In this document: positions 37,179 through 45,571 of the stretch, one piece after another
Layout of the letters: each line of letters opens with the position of its first letter
Position numbering within the stretch: the stretch's first letter is position 1
Assembly: GCF_003182195.1 (NCBI RefSeq)
Contig: NZ_QGTM01000007.1
Coordinates: 62,001 to 126,000, forward strand
Origin: Halomonas sp. A11-A
Lineage (GTDB): Bacteria > Pseudomonadota > Gammaproteobacteria > Pseudomonadales > Halomonadaceae
Reading direction: 5' to 3'
DNA: 64,000 bases
The notes under the pieces: model-generated
Database searches by the model: none
What the model was told of the DNA's origin: nothing
Seen by the model: only the letters and a program-made list of their open reading frames with translations
Program-made: the position numbers and the translations under genes

Positions 37179-37805
37179 ATGACACGACACGACATCACAC
37201 GACTCAGCCTGGGCCTTACCCTGGGGCTTCTGGCCCTGCCCCTGCAGGCCCAGCAGAACGACGCGACCCACTGGGTCAGCGATTCCCTGACCACCTACGT
37301 GCGCAGCGGTCCCACCGACGGCTATCGCATCGTTGGCACCCTCACCGCCGGCGAGCCGGTGACGCAGCTCGAGACCAGCGGCAACTACACCCGGGTGCAG
37401 AATGCCGACGGCAACAGCGTCTGGATTCTCACCAGCGAGCTGCAGGCGACCCCCAGCGCCCAGGTCCGCGTGCCGGCGCTGGAGCAGCAGGTGGCCGAGC
37501 TCTCCGCCGAGCTCGACGGCATCAACGAGGAGTGGGAGAGCCGCACCGCCGCCCAGCGCGAGGCCCTGGAGGCTCGCGAGGCGCGGATCGCCGACCTCGA
37601 GGCGCGCAATGAGGCGCTGGACGCCGAGACGGAGCAGTCCCGCCAGACCATCCGCCAGCTGCAGGCGCGCCTGGACACCCAGGAGGAGGATCTGCTGATG
37701 CGCTACTTCATGTACGGTGGCGGCGTGGCCGGGGCCGGCCTGCTGGTCGGCCTGGTCGTCCCCCACCTGCCGCGTCGCAAGCGCAAGCGCGACCGCTGGT
37801 TCTGA
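37179..37805 (+). CDS. TIGR04211-type SH3 domain and coiled-coil envelope protein
   Basis: A 208-residue exported protein. A signal peptide (cleavage near LPLQA-QQ) is followed by a bacterial SH3 domain (WVSDSLTTYVRSGPTDGYRI ... WILTSELQ, about residues 28-90) and a long coiled coil (about 98-170). One C-terminal membrane helix follows (GGGVAGAGLLVGLVVPHL), then a basic end, RRKRKRDRW. This is the layout of E. coli YgiM and the TIGR04211 family. The protein probably sits in the inner membrane with its SH3 domain in the periplasm. Substrate unknown. tpm follows after 10 bp. Confidence 0.88.
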   Translation: MTRHDITRLSLGLTLGLLALPLQAQQNDATHWVSDSLTTYVRSGPTDGYRIVGTLTAGEPVTQLETSGNYTRVQNADGNSVWILTSELQATPSAQVRVPALEQQVAELSAELDGINEEWESRTAAQREALEAREARIADLEARNEALDAETEQSRQTIRQLQARLDTQEEDLLMRYFMYGGGVAGAGLLVGLVVPHLPRRKRKRDRWF

Positions 37806-37815
37806 GGAGGGTGCC

Positions 37816-38454
37816 ATGGCCAACGAATGGATCGACCGCTGGCGTGAAGGGCGCATCGGGTTCCACCTCGAGCGTCCCCACCCCATGCTGGTGGCCCACT
37901 GGCCCGGCCTCGAGGTCAGGCCGGGAACCAAGGTACTGGTGCCGCTATGCGGCAAGAGCCTGGACATGCGCTGGCTGGCCGGCCATGACCATCCGGTGCT
38001 GGGCATCGAGCTGGCGCCGGAGGCGATCGAGCAGTTCGTGGCCGAGGGGCAGGGGGTGGTCACCCGCTATCATCAAGCGGGGTTCCAGATCTACCGTCAG
38101 GCTAACGTGGAGCTGTGGCAGGGCGACTTCTTCCACTTTCACATCGAGCAGGCGGCGGAGATCGGTGCCTTCTACGACCGTGCCTCGCTGATCGCGCTGC
38201 CGCCGGCCACCCGCCAGCGCTATGCCTTTCACCTGGCCCAGCTGGTACCGCCGGGCAGCCGCGGGCTGCTGATCAGCCTCGAGCGCGAGCCGGGCGATGA
38301 AGGGGGGCCACCGTTCAGCGTGCCGCCCGATGAGGTGCGCAAGCTGTTCGCGCCCAATTTCCGGCTCACCCTGCTGGCACAGGGCGAGCCGGAGGCCGGC
38401 AGCGGCTTCCGCGAGAGCGCCTGGGCGCTGGTGCGCCGCGGGCCGCTGGAGTAG
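37816..38454 (+). CDS. tpm: Thiopurine S-methyltransferase
   Basis: A 212-residue SAM-dependent methyltransferase of the TPMT family (bacterial Tpm about 217). WIDRWREGRIGFHLERPHP opens the protein. VLVPLCGKSLDMRWLA is the SAM motif, and YDRASLIALPP is also characteristic. Bacterial Tpm enzymes methylate selenium, tellurium and thiopurine compounds, so a detoxification role is plausible. The ATG at 37816 follows GAGGAGGG. It ends before a strong shared hairpin. Confidence 0.94.
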   Translation: MANEWIDRWREGRIGFHLERPHPMLVAHWPGLEVRPGTKVLVPLCGKSLDMRWLAGHDHPVLGIELAPEAIEQFVAEGQGVVTRYHQAGFQIYRQANVELWQGDFFHFHIEQAAEIGAFYDRASLIALPPATRQRYAFHLAQLVPPGSRGLLISLEREPGDEGGPPFSVPPDEVRKLFAPNFRLTLLAQGEPEAGSGFRESAWALVRRGPLE

Positions 38455-38469
38455 CCGTGGGCGGTACAT

Positions 38470-38502
38470 GCAGCGAGGGCGCCCGTCGGGCGCCCTCGCT
38501 GC
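38470..38502. terminator. Bidirectional terminator between tpm and yajG-like gene
   Basis: A perfect 15-bp stem (GCAGCGAGGGCGCCC / GGGCGCCCTCGCTGC) with a 3-base loop between convergent genes. Confidence 0.85.
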
Positions 38503-38520
38503 GTTCGGGTGTCCGATCGC

Positions 38521-39126
38521 TTATCGCGCCAGCAACCGGCCCAGCTCCGGGTCGCGGAAGACCCGGTTCAGGCCATCGGAGAGCAGGTCGTTGACCATCC
38601 GGGTGTTGGTGTCGCGATCCGGGCGCACGACGTAGCTCTGGGTGCGGCGCGACGTGTAGGTGCCGGTGTAGGTGTTGCCGCCGTTGCGCGCCTCGGCGAT
38701 GAACACCGCCTCCAGGCGCGCCTCGTCGATCATCGGCCGGCTCTGGCCGCGCTCGTAGCCCAGGTGGTCCAGGGTCAGGGTCAGGCTGGGGCGGTTCGGG
38801 GCGCTCTCGGTGGTGGGGCTGAAGCCCATGTCGCGCACCGCGCGCTCGGCCTCGCGCTGCAGGTGGGGGATCAGCTCGTGGGCGTTGACGGTGATGGTGG
38901 CGGTGGACATGGCGCTGCCGGTGCGGGTGCCGATCACTTCGCTGTCGCGGCCGTCCACGGCGATCACCGTCACCGCCTGGCCGCTGCCGGTGACCGGCAC
39001 CTCGGCGCTGCGCTGGGGGTTGAGCTGCAGGTAGTGGGGGCTGGCGCAGGCGCTGAGCAGGCCAGCCGCCAGCAGGCCGGCAGACAGGCGAAACAGACGG
39101 GTACGAAGACGGTGACGCTGCGGCAT
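38521..39126 (-). CDS. YajG-like lipoprotein
   Basis: A 201-residue lipoprotein of the YajG family. The signal peptide ends at LLSAC (Cys27). The mature part carries the family's pattern: YLQLNPQ, VIAVDGRDSEVIGTRTG, LTLTLDHLGYE and TYTGTYTSRRTQSYVVRP. Residue +2 is Ala and not Asp, which favours outer-membrane sorting. In E. coli yajG lies beside ampG; its function is unresolved. It is a single gene between two hairpin-free or terminator-bounded regions. Confidence 0.85.
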   Translation of the reverse strand: MPQRHRLRTRLFRLSAGLLAAGLLSACASPHYLQLNPQRSAEVPVTGSGQAVTVIAVDGRDSEVIGTRTGSAMSTATITVNAHELIPHLQREAERAVRDMGFSPTTESAPNRPSLTLTLDHLGYERGQSRPMIDEARLEAVFIAEARNGGNTYTGTYTSRRTQSYVVRPDRDTNTRMVNDLLSDGLNRVFRDPELGRLLAR

Positions 39127-39286
39127 GGGGTAACTCCCTGGGGCGACGGGGGAAGGTGTTGGGGCCGCCAGTATATTGCCTCGCTCCGGGCCCCGGAATT
39201 CCTCGGGCAGGGGACAGGCCTCAACGGTACACTTCGGTCAGGGCGCTCAAGGCAGGCGACCCGGCACGTTACCCATCGCGACGCCA

Positions 39287-39385
39287 TGGCCAGTGACCAC
39301 CTGCCCGGCGCCGAGGAGCTGCTGGTGCTCGAGGCCTTCGTCATCGACCCCGAGGCCCAGTGGCTGGAGGTTCTGTGCGGAAGGC
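39287..39385 (+). pseudogene. Possible 5' gene remnant abutting cysA
   Basis: From an ATG at 39287 about 30 codons read as good coding sequence, beginning MASDHLPGAEELLVLEAFVI, with nearly every codon ending in G or C. The pattern then decays and runs antisense into the 3' end of cysA. There is no clear ribosome site. I interpret this as the 5' end of a gene whose remainder was lost when the cys operon or a deletion joined here. It could instead be chance. The source family is not recognised. Confidence 0.3.
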
Positions 39386-40495
39386 TCAGGCGGCGCTGGC
39401 CAGGGGGCTCAGCGCCCGGGATGGCCTGGCGTCGGGAAATCGATGCCAGCGACTCGGAATGGCGTAGAGCCGCTTACCGCGGGTCAGGTCGAGTCGCTCG
39501 TAGTCGGCGTGACGCACGGTGGCAAGCCACGGTTCGCCCAGCCAGTCCGCGGCCAGCTCCACGCGCACCTCGGCCCCCACCGGCGAGATGGCGGTGACCG
39601 TGACCGGCAGTCGGGCTTCGGGCGTCGGTGACGGCGCCAGACGCACCTCGTGGGGACGCAGCAGCAGCTCCTCGGGGCCGTCGGGCAGTGACACCGAGAG
39701 GCGCGCTTCGCCGCAGGTGAGCACCCCGTCGCGCACCTCGCCCTCCAGGTGGTTCACATCGCCCAGGAACTCGAAGACGAAGCGGTTGGCCGGTGCCTTG
39801 TAGACGGCGTCCGGGGTGTCGATCTGCTCGATGCGCCCGTTGCTCATCACCGCGACCCGGTCGGAGAGCTCCAGGGCCTCCTCCTGGTCGTGGGTCACGA
39901 AGATGCTGGTGAAGCCCAGCTCGTCATGGAGGTGGCGCAGCCAGCGGCGCAGGTCCTGACGCACCTTGGCGTCCAGTGCCCCGAAGGGTTCGTCGAGCAG
40001 CAGCACGTCGGGGCGCAGGGCCAGCGCCCGGGCCAGGGAGACCCGCTGCTGTTGGCCGCCGGAGAGCTGGGCCGGATAGCGATGGGCCAGCTGCTCGAGT
40101 TGCACCATCTCCAGCAGGCGGTGAACCCGGGCGCGGATCTCGCCGGCGGTGGGGCGGTGCTTGCGCGGCATCACCGTGAGGCCGAAGGCGACGTTGTCGA
40201 ACACTGTCATGTGGCGAAACAGCGCGTAGTGCTGGAAGACGAAACCGATGCGCCGGTCGCGCACGTGCACCTGGGTGACGTCGCGGTCGCCGAAGAGGAT
40301 GCGCGCGCCGCTGTCCCGATCGGCGTGTTCGAGGCCGGCGATGATGCGCAGCAGGGTGGTCTTGCCCGAGCCCGAGGGGCCGAGCAGGCCGATCAGCTCG
40401 CCGTCATGGATGTCGAGGTTCACCGGTTCCAGCGCCTGGGTGCGCTGGCGCCCGCTGCCGAAGTGCTTGCCGATGTTGTGCAGACGAATGCTCAT
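39386..40495 (-). CDS. cysA: Sulfate/thiosulfate ABC transporter ATP-binding protein
   Basis: A 369-residue ABC ATPase. Walker A is GPSGSGKTT (residues 39-47), the signature is LSGGQQQRV, Walker B is [13 protein letters not shown], and the H-loop is [11 protein letters not shown]-terminal regulatory domain (about 240-350) completes the CysA layout. It energises uptake of sulfate or thiosulfate through CysT and CysW. The start at 40495 overlaps the cysW stop (ATGA). No terminator is evident downstream. Confidence 0.95.
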   Translation of the reverse strand: MSIRLHNIGKHFGSGRQRTQALEPVNLDIHDGELIGLLGPSGSGKTTLLRIIAGLEHADRDSGARILFGDRDVTQVHVRDRRIGFVFQHYALFRHMTVFDNVAFGLTVMPRKHRPTAGEIRARVHRLLEMVQLEQLAHRYPAQLSGGQQQRVSLARALALRPDVLLLDEPFGALDAKVRQDLRRWLRHLHDELGFTSIFVTHDQEEALELSDRVAVMSNGRIEQIDTPDAVYKAPANRFVFEFLGDVNHLEGEVRDGVLTCGEARLSVSLPDGPEELLLRPHEVRLAPSPTPEARLPVTVTAISPVGAEVRVELAADWLGEPWLATVRHADYERLDLTRGKRLYAIPSRWHRFPDARPSRALSPLASAA

Positions 40496-41319
40496 GGATG
40501 GGCCTCCTGGCGCGCGGCGCGCCATTCCAGCGTGGCCTTGGCGGCCAAGGTGAGCAGGGCGATCAGCGCCAGCAGCGAAGCGCTGGCGAAGGCGCCGACC
40601 GTGTTGTAGTCCTGATAGAGCTGCTCCAGGTGGAGCGGCAGGGTCATTGTCTGGCCGCGGATGGCCCCGGAGACCACCGAGACGGCACCGAACTCGCCCA
40701 CCGCCCGGGCGTTGGTGAGGATCACCCCGTAGAGCAGCGCCCAGCGGATATTGGGCAGGGTCACCCGGCGAAAGATCGTCCAGCCCGGCGCGCCGAGGGT
40801 CACGGCGGCCTCCTCCTCGCGAGAGCCCTGGGCCTGCATCAGTGGGATCAGCTCCCGGGCCACGAAGGGGCAGGTGACGAAGATGGTCACCATCAGGATG
40901 CCCGGCCAGGCGAACATCAGCTGGATGTCGTGGCCGTCGAGCCAGCCGCCCAGCCAGCCGTTGCGCCCGTAGAGCAGCAGGTAGACCAGGCCCGCCACCA
41001 CCGGCGAGACCGCGAAGGGGATATCGATCAGGGTCTGCAGCAGGCGCCGCCCCGGGAAGCTGAAGCGGGTCACCAGCCAGGCCAGGGCCACGCCGAACAC
41101 CAGGCAGACCGGAATGGTCAGCAGTGTGATGAACAGCGTCAGGCCGATGGCGCGCAGGGTGTAGTGGTTGCTGACGTTGGCCCAGAACACGCCCACGCCC
41201 TGGGCGAAGGCCTGGGCGAAGATCGCCACCAGCGGCAGCAGCAGGAAGAGCGCGGCCAGCAGCAGGGCTGCGGCAACCAGGGTGCGGCGCACCGCCGGGG
41301 CATCACCGATCCGTTGCAT
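40492..41319 (-). CDS. cysW: Sulfate/thiosulfate ABC transporter permease CysW
   Basis: A 275-residue inner-membrane permease with six helices. The coupling loop [26 protein letters not shown] is the EAA motif that contacts CysA, and [24 protein letters not shown] is a CysW hallmark. The start at 41319 shares a base with the cysT stop (TGATG). The reading frame is open upstream, but only as antisense to cysT codons. Confidence 0.95.
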   Translation of the reverse strand: MQRIGDAPAVRRTLVAAALLLAALFLLLPLVAIFAQAFAQGVGVFWANVSNHYTLRAIGLTLFITLLTIPVCLVFGVALAWLVTRFSFPGRRLLQTLIDIPFAVSPVVAGLVYLLLYGRNGWLGGWLDGHDIQLMFAWPGILMVTIFVTCPFVARELIPLMQAQGSREEEAAVTLGAPGWTIFRRVTLPNIRWALLYGVILTNARAVGEFGAVSVVSGAIRGQTMTLPLHLEQLYQDYNTVGAFASASLLALIALLTLAAKATLEWRAARQEAHP

Positions 41320-42182
41320 CAGCCGCGTCCTCCATGCAGGCGCTTGATGAAGCGCCCCTGCCAGATGTTGATGGCCAGCAGCAGCGCCAGCGACACGAAG
41401 AGCACCACCGAGGCGATGGCCGAGGCGCCGGCGTAGTCGTACTCCTGAAGGCGCACGAAGATCATCAGCGCGGTGATCTCGGTCTCGTAGGGCATGTTGC
41501 CGGCGATGAAGATGATGGCGCCGAACTCGCCCAGCGAGCGCACGAAGGCCAGCCCCGTGCCGGTGACCAGTGCCGGCCACAGGTGAGGCAGGATCACCCG
41601 CCGAAACGCCGTGGCGTCACTGGCGCCCAGGGTCAGCGCCGCCTCGTCCACTTCATGGGGCAGGTCCTCCAGCACCGGCTGCACGGTACGCACCACGAAG
41701 GGGATGCTGGTGAAGGCCATGGCGAGCGCGATGCCCACCCAGGTGTAGGCCACCTGCAGCCCCAGCGGCTCGAGCAGTCGGCCCATCCAGCCGTTGCTCG
41801 AGTAGAGGGTGGCCAGGGTGATGCCGGCCACCGCCGTGGGCAGGGCGAAGGGGAGGTCCATCAGGGCGTCGAGCAGGCGCTTGCCGGGAAACTCGTAGCG
41901 CACCAGCACCCAGGCCAGCAGCAGGCCGAAGGCGGCGTTCACCAGCGCCGCCACGAAGGCGGCGCCGATGGTGACCGTGTAGCTGGCCACCACCCGGCCG
42001 TCGCTGATGATCGCCCAGTACTCGGCGAGGCTCAGTCCGGCCAGCTGGCCGAACAGGCCGGTCATCGGCAGCAGCAGCACCAGCGACACGAACAGCAGGC
42101 TCACGCCCAGCGACAGGCCGAACCCCGGCAGCACCCGCTTGGGGGCGCGGCCGATGGCGAAGGGAAGGGCGCGGGTGCTCAT
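41319..42182 (-). CDS. cysT: Sulfate/thiosulfate ABC transporter permease CysT
   Basis: A 287-residue permease partner of CysW (also named CysU). It has six predicted helices, the conserved DLPFALPTAVAGITLATLY, the EAA loop EVDEAALTLGASDATAFRRV, and FVRSLGEFGAIIFIAGNMP. It forms the membrane channel with CysW. It follows sbp by 32 bp in the operon sbp-cysT-cysW-cysA. Confidence 0.95.
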   Translation of the reverse strand: MSTRALPFAIGRAPKRVLPGFGLSLGVSLLFVSLVLLLPMTGLFGQLAGLSLAEYWAIISDGRVVASYTVTIGAAFVAALVNAAFGLLLAWVLVRYEFPGKRLLDALMDLPFALPTAVAGITLATLYSSNGWMGRLLEPLGLQVAYTWVGIALAMAFTSIPFVVRTVQPVLEDLPHEVDEAALTLGASDATAFRRVILPHLWPALVTGTGLAFVRSLGEFGAIIFIAGNMPYETEITALMIFVRLQEYDYAGASAIASVVLFVSLALLLAINIWQGRFIKRLHGGRG

Positions 42183-42214
42183 GGGCGTGGCTCGTCTCCG
42201 AAGGCGCGGGTGGC

Positions 42215-43225
42215 TCAGCGGCGCTGCAGCTGGTCGAGCAGGGCGCCGCCGGCGAAGTGCTCTTCCATGGCCTGATCCCAGCTGCCGAAGATCTCCTCGA
42301 CGCGCAGAAGCTCGGTCTCCGGGAACTGGTCGGCGAACTCCTCGACCACCGCCTCGTGATGCACGCGGTAGTTGAAGCCGGCCAGGGTGCGCTGGGCCTC
42401 CTCGCCGTAGAGGTACTCCACGTAGGCCTGGGCCAGGTCGGTGGTGCCGTTGCGCTCGGCGTTGGGGGCGACCACCGCTACCGGGAACTCCGCCAGGATG
42501 CTCACCGGCGGCACGATCACTTCATAGTCATCCTCGCCGTACTCGCCGCGGATGTTGTTGACCTCGGACTCGAAGCTGATCAGCACGTCGCCAAGGCCCC
42601 GCTCGATGAAGCTGGTGGTGGCGCCGCGGCCGCCGGTGTCGAACACCGCCACGTTGCGCAGGAAGGTGCGCATGAAGTCGTGGATCTGTTCCTCGTCGCC
42701 GTCGAAGTGCTGGTCGGCGAAGCCCCAGGCGGCCAGGTAGGTGTAGCGGCCGTTGCCGGAGGTCTTGGGATTGGGGAAGACCATGCGGACATCGTCGCGT
42801 ACCAGGTCATCCCAGCTCTCGATGCCCTTGGGGTTGTCCTTGCGCACCAGGAAGGCGGTGGTGGAGTAGTAGGGCGAGGCGTTGTTGGGCAGGGCCTCCT
42901 GCCACGCCTCGTCCACCAGGCCGCCGTCGGCCAGGGCCTGGACGTCGGTGACCTGGTTGTAGGTCACCACGTCGGCGCGCAGCCCCTGCAGGATGGCGCG
43001 GGCCTGGGCGGAGGAGCCGCCGTGGGACTGGCTGACCGCCACCGTCTCGCCCTGGGTCTCCTGCCAGTGGGCCACGAAGTCGGGGTTGATGGCCGAGAAG
43101 AGCTCGCGGGCGATGTCGTAGGAGGAGTTGAGCAGCTCGCGCTCTGCCGCCGCGGCCGGGCCGGCGAGGCCTACGCCGAGGGCGATGGCAAGCAGCGAGC
43201 GCTGAAAGAGGGGGCGCAGGGTCAT
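42215..43225 (-). CDS. sbp: Periplasmic sulfate-binding protein
   Basis: A 336-residue periplasmic solute-binding protein (Sbp/CysP family). The signal peptide ends at AAA-AERELL. ELLNSSYDIARELFSAINPDF, SQSHGGSSAQARAIL and FPNPKTSGNGRYTYLAAWG are ligand-site signatures. Sulfate and thiosulfate specificities cannot be separated by eye. The ATG at 43225 is preceded by GGAG and gives a standard signal peptide. It is first gene of the sulfate operon; sulfur-limitation control by CysB is expected from the family. Confidence 0.95.
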   Translation of the reverse strand: MTLRPLFQRSLLAIALGVGLAGPAAAAERELLNSSYDIARELFSAINPDFVAHWQETQGETVAVSQSHGGSSAQARAILQGLRADVVTYNQVTDVQALADGGLVDEAWQEALPNNASPYYSTTAFLVRKDNPKGIESWDDLVRDDVRMVFPNPKTSGNGRYTYLAAWGFADQHFDGDEEQIHDFMRTFLRNVAVFDTGGRGATTSFIERGLGDVLISFESEVNNIRGEYGEDDYEVIVPPVSILAEFPVAVVAPNAERNGTTDLAQAYVEYLYGEEAQRTLAGFNYRVHHEAVVEEFADQFPETELLRVEEIFGSWDQAMEEHFAGGALLDQLQRR

Positions 43226-43298
43226 GGAAGGCACTCCGGAACTGGGTGAGATTGCCGGAAGGGTAAATCTCGACAATAGTAATTACAATGGTTTTTTT

Positions 43299-43315
43299 TA
43301 TTCGATTAAAGAATA
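43299..43315 (-). promoter_or_regulatory. A/T-rich inverted repeat upstream of sbp
   Basis: TATTC-N7-GAATA, a 5-bp inverted repeat with T-N11-A spacing typical of LysR-type regulator boxes, in a strikingly A/T-rich stretch (43280-43318) about 75-90 bp before the sbp start. A CysB-type site is plausible. Confidence 0.4.
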
Positions 43316-43366
43316 TATCCCTGCGGGGAGCGTATCGCCCCTGCGCTGCCGGGCCGCCTGAGCCTC

Positions 43367-43375
43367 TGGTAGAAT
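43367..43375 (+). promoter_or_regulatory. Extended -10 promoter of rpe
   Basis: TGG-TAGAAT is a good extended -10. It excludes the in-frame ATG at 43376 as a start and supports the ATG at 43409. Confidence 0.55.
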
Positions 43376-43408
43376 ATGCCCTCTCGCAAGCGACCCCTGG
43401 ACACCGTC

Positions 43409-44110
43409 ATGACCGATGCGCCCCGCGACTTCCTGATCGCCCCCTCGATCCTCTCCGCCAATTTCGCCCGCCTGGGTGAGGAGGTGGATGACGTGCTGGC
43501 CTCCGGCGCGGATATCGTCCACTTCGACGTGATGGACAACCACTATGTGCCCAACCTGACCATCGGGCCCATGGTCTGCGAGGCGCTCCGCAAGCACGGT
43601 GTCACCGCGCCCATCGACGTGCATCTGATGGTGCGCCCGGTGGATCGGCTGATCGGCGACTTCATCGACGCCGGCGCCAGCATCATCACCTTCCACCCCG
43701 AGGCCTCGGACCACATCGACCGCTCGCTGCAGCTGATCCGCGACGGCGGCTGCCAGGCGGGCCTGGTGTTCAATCCGGCCACGCCGCTCTCCTATCTCGA
43801 CTACGTGATGGACAAGGTGGACATGGTGCTGCTGATGAGCGTCAACCCCGGCTTCGGCGGCCAGGCCTTCATCCCCGGCACCCTGGACAAGTTGCGCGAG
43901 GCGCGGAGCCGCATCGACGCCTCCGGCCGCGATATTCGCCTCGAGATCGACGGTGGGGTGAAGGTGGAGAACATCGCCGAGATCGCCCGGGCCGGCGCCG
44001 ACACCTTCGTGGCGGGCTCGGCGGTGTTCAAGGCCAGAAACGAGGCCGACCCGCACCGCTACGACTCCGTGCTGCGTGACTTCCGAGAGCAGCTGGCCGG
44101 CGCGCGCTGA
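43409..44110 (+). CDS. rpe: Ribulose-phosphate 3-epimerase
   Basis: A 233-residue TIM-barrel enzyme interconverting ribulose 5-phosphate and xylulose 5-phosphate. [52 protein letters not shown] sequence and LEIDGGVK supply the metal ligands and phosphate loop. The start at 43409 is chosen because a -10 element covers the earlier ATG. It heads the cluster rpe, GIY-YIG, gph, trpEGDC, an order close to that in Pseudomonas. Confidence 0.96.
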   Translation: MTDAPRDFLIAPSILSANFARLGEEVDDVLASGADIVHFDVMDNHYVPNLTIGPMVCEALRKHGVTAPIDVHLMVRPVDRLIGDFIDAGASIITFHPEASDHIDRSLQLIRDGGCQAGLVFNPATPLSYLDYVMDKVDMVLLMSVNPGFGGQAFIPGTLDKLREARSRIDASGRDIRLEIDGGVKVENIAEIARAGADTFVAGSAVFKARNEADPHRYDSVLRDFREQLAGAR

Positions 44111-44114
44111 GGCC

Positions 44115-44426
44115 GTGAGCGAGCAGCCCCCCGCCGCCGAGGCGCCGGTCTGGCACCTCTACCTGCTGGAGACGGCGGGCGGGGCGCTCTATACCGGCAT
44201 CACCACCGACGTCGACCGGCGCCTGGCGGAGCATGCCGCCGGCCGCGGCGCCAAGGCACTGCGCGGCCGCGGCCCCCTGACCCTGCGTCACCGCGAGCCG
44301 GTGGGCAGCCACGGCGAGGCGCTGCGCCTCGAGGCCGAGATCAAGCGGCTCTCGGCGACCCGCAAGCGCGCCTGGCTGGCGGCACGCCAGCCAGTGCAGG
44401 ACGATCAGCAACGCAGAGGAGCAAGC
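44115..44426 (+). CDS. GIY-YIG nuclease-domain protein, frame open into gph
   Basis: From a GTG at 44115, five bases after the rpe stop, a frame encodes a YhbQ-type GIY-YIG domain ([56 protein letters not shown]). The family is normally about 90-110 residues. Here no stop codon occurs: the frame passes through a short linker ([14 protein letters not shown]) straight into the gph start at 44427 and on to 45302. The product may be a GIY-YIG-Gph fusion of about 395 residues. Alternatively gph may start internally at its own AGAGGAG site. The domain end is given here. Confidence 0.65.
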
Positions 44427-45302
44427 ATGCACCCCATTCTCGACGGCATCGAGCTGGTGGCCTTCGACCTGGACGGCACCCTGATCGACTCGGTGCCCGA
44501 TCTGGCGCTGGCCGTGGACGCGGCCCTGGCAGACCTCGGCCTGCCCGCCGCCGGCGAGGCGAGGGTGCGCGACTGGGTCGGCAACGGCTCGCTAGTGTTG
44601 ATGGAGCGCGCGCTGCGGTTCGCAACGTCTGCCAGCGAGGCGCCGGGGACTGATCGTAGAGGGGGTCCTATGCCAGGGGTGAGGAGCACTGCTCCGAACG
44701 GGCTGGCCATGGATGGCCAGCACCGGACCTGCGAGCGAAGCGGGACGCGAGAGCGAAGCAGGGCATCGGTAGCGCCCAGGGAGGGGTTCACAGCGCCCCC
44801 TCGTAGATCAGTCGCCGGGAAAGCCTCGCTTGCCACTGCTGCTGAGGTCGACAAGCCCCTTCTGGAGCGCGCCCATGCGGCATTCCTTACGCACTACGGT
44901 CGTGACCCCGGCGCCCATACTCGGCTCTACCCCGGCGTGCGCGAGTGCCTGGATGCCCTGCGTGAGCGCGGCCTGCCGCTGGCGCTGGTGACCAACAAGC
45001 CCTATGCCTTTATTGCCCCGCTGCTGGAGGGGCTGGCGCTTGCCGAGCACTTCGCCCTCTGCCTGGGTGGCGACAGCCTGCCCGAGAAGAAGCCTCATCC
45101 GGCGCCGCTGCTGCACGTGGCCAGCCACTTCGGCCTGGCCCCTCGGGCCTGCCTGATGGTGGGGGACTCCCGTCACGATATCGCCGCCGGTCAGGCCGCC
45201 GGCTTTCGTACCCTGGCGGTGCCCTACGGCTACAACCACGGCGAGCCGGTGCGCGAGAGCGGCCCGGATGGCGTGGTTGAATCGCTGGTGGAACTCGTTT
45301 AA
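44427..45302 (+). CDS. gph: Phosphoglycolate phosphatase with in-frame repeat insertion
   Basis: A HAD-superfamily phosphatase that dephosphorylates 2-phosphoglycolate. Motif I is [15 protein letters not shown], motif II LVTNKP, and motif [14 protein letters not shown] and MVGDSRHDI. The frame is 291 residues, but codons 69-136 come from the palindromic repeat copy B. Removing them leaves 223 residues, a normal Gph length, with ALRFATS joining [13 protein letters not shown] in the cap domain. Whether the enzyme tolerates the 68-residue Arg/Gly/Ser-rich insert is unknown. The ATG at 44427 has AGAGGAG before it. Confidence 0.85.
   Translation: MHPILDGIELVAFDLDGTLIDSVPDLALAVDAALADLGLPAAGEARVRDWVGNGSLVLMERALRFATSASEAPGTDRRGGPMPGVRSTAPNGLAMDGQHRTCERSGTRERSRASVAPREGFTAPPRRSVAGKASLATAAEVDKPLLERAHAAFLTHYGRDPGAHTRLYPGVRECLDALRERGLPLALVTNKPYAFIAPLLEGLALAEHFALCLGGDSLPEKKPHPAPLLHVASHFGLAPRACLMVGDSRHDIAAGQAAGFRTLAVPYGYNHGEPVRESGPDGVVESLVELV
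44631..44834 (+). repeat. Dispersed palindromic repeat, copy B, inside gph
   Basis: A 204-bp element (exactly 68 codons) with imperfect terminal inverted repeats of about 35 bp. GACTGATC (44649-44656) and GATCAGTC (44806-44813) form part of these, flanked by GCGAGGC and GCCTCGC. Internal palindromes include GCTGGCCAT-GG-ATGGCCAGC (44702-44721) and GGAGCA-C-TGCTCC. The segments GGTCCTATGCCAGGG, ATCGGTAGCGC and TTCACAGCGCC align with copy A at 10867-11002. Copy B has an extra internal block. It lacks stop codons in the gph frame. Confidence 0.8.
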
Positions 45303-45318
45303 CGTGAATTCGGCTAAT

Positions 45319-45357
45319 GCTATAAGCGCGGCCTAATCAATATGTTATTGCTATAAG
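45319..45357 (+). promoter_or_regulatory. trp operon promoter region with paired GCTATAAG
   Basis: GCTATAAG occurs at 45319-45326 and again at 45350-45357, 31 bp apart, in an A/T-richer stretch before the leader peptide. Either TATAAG could be a -10. TTTAAC 17 bp before the first is a weak -35. Confidence 0.4.
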
Positions 45358-45373
45358 AAGCGGAAGCCTCTCG

Positions 45374-45478
45374 ATGAACAGCCGCACCCTGTCGGACACC
45401 TGCCCTGCCTTCGGTGGCGCCCCGGCCGCCGAGCCCCGCCTGCGCCGCTCGCCGCTCCGCGGCGGCTGGCGATGGTGA
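45374..45478 (+). CDS. trpL: trp operon leader peptide
   Basis: A 34-codon frame upstream of trpE, beginning MNSRTLSDTCPAF and ending W32-R-W34 directly before TGA (TGG CGA TGG TGA). A short peptide with clustered Trp codons at its end and GC-rich hairpins downstream is the hallmark of ribosome-mediated attenuation of trp genes. GGAAG precedes the ATG. It is too short for routine gene prediction. The rest of the 269-bp gph-trpE gap holds the promoter region and the leader hairpins. Confidence 0.8.
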   Translation: MNSRTLSDTCPAFGGAPAAEPRLRRSPLRGGWRW

Positions 45479-45528
45479 CGCTCCTTCCATGTTGAGCCGC
45501 GGCGCTGGCTACCTTCAGGTCGCGCCGC
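45457..45528 (+). promoter_or_regulatory. trp leader hairpins (candidate attenuator)
   Basis: GCGGCGC / GCGCCGC (45499-45528), with an inner ACCT-TC-AGGT, is one stable hairpin after the leader stop. Its left arm overlaps GCCGCGG (45496-45502), which can instead pair with CCGCGGC (45457-45463) beside the Trp codons. The two structures exclude each other. No T-run follows, so the terminator is not canonical. Confidence 0.45.
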
Positions 45529-45571
45529 CCTGCGCCCCATCGCCAACCCGTTACACCGAGGATTCCCGGGC

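Noticed and set aside
45479..45571. A classical T-run terminator in the trp leader
   Set aside because: Hairpins are present but no T-tract follows any of them before trpE.
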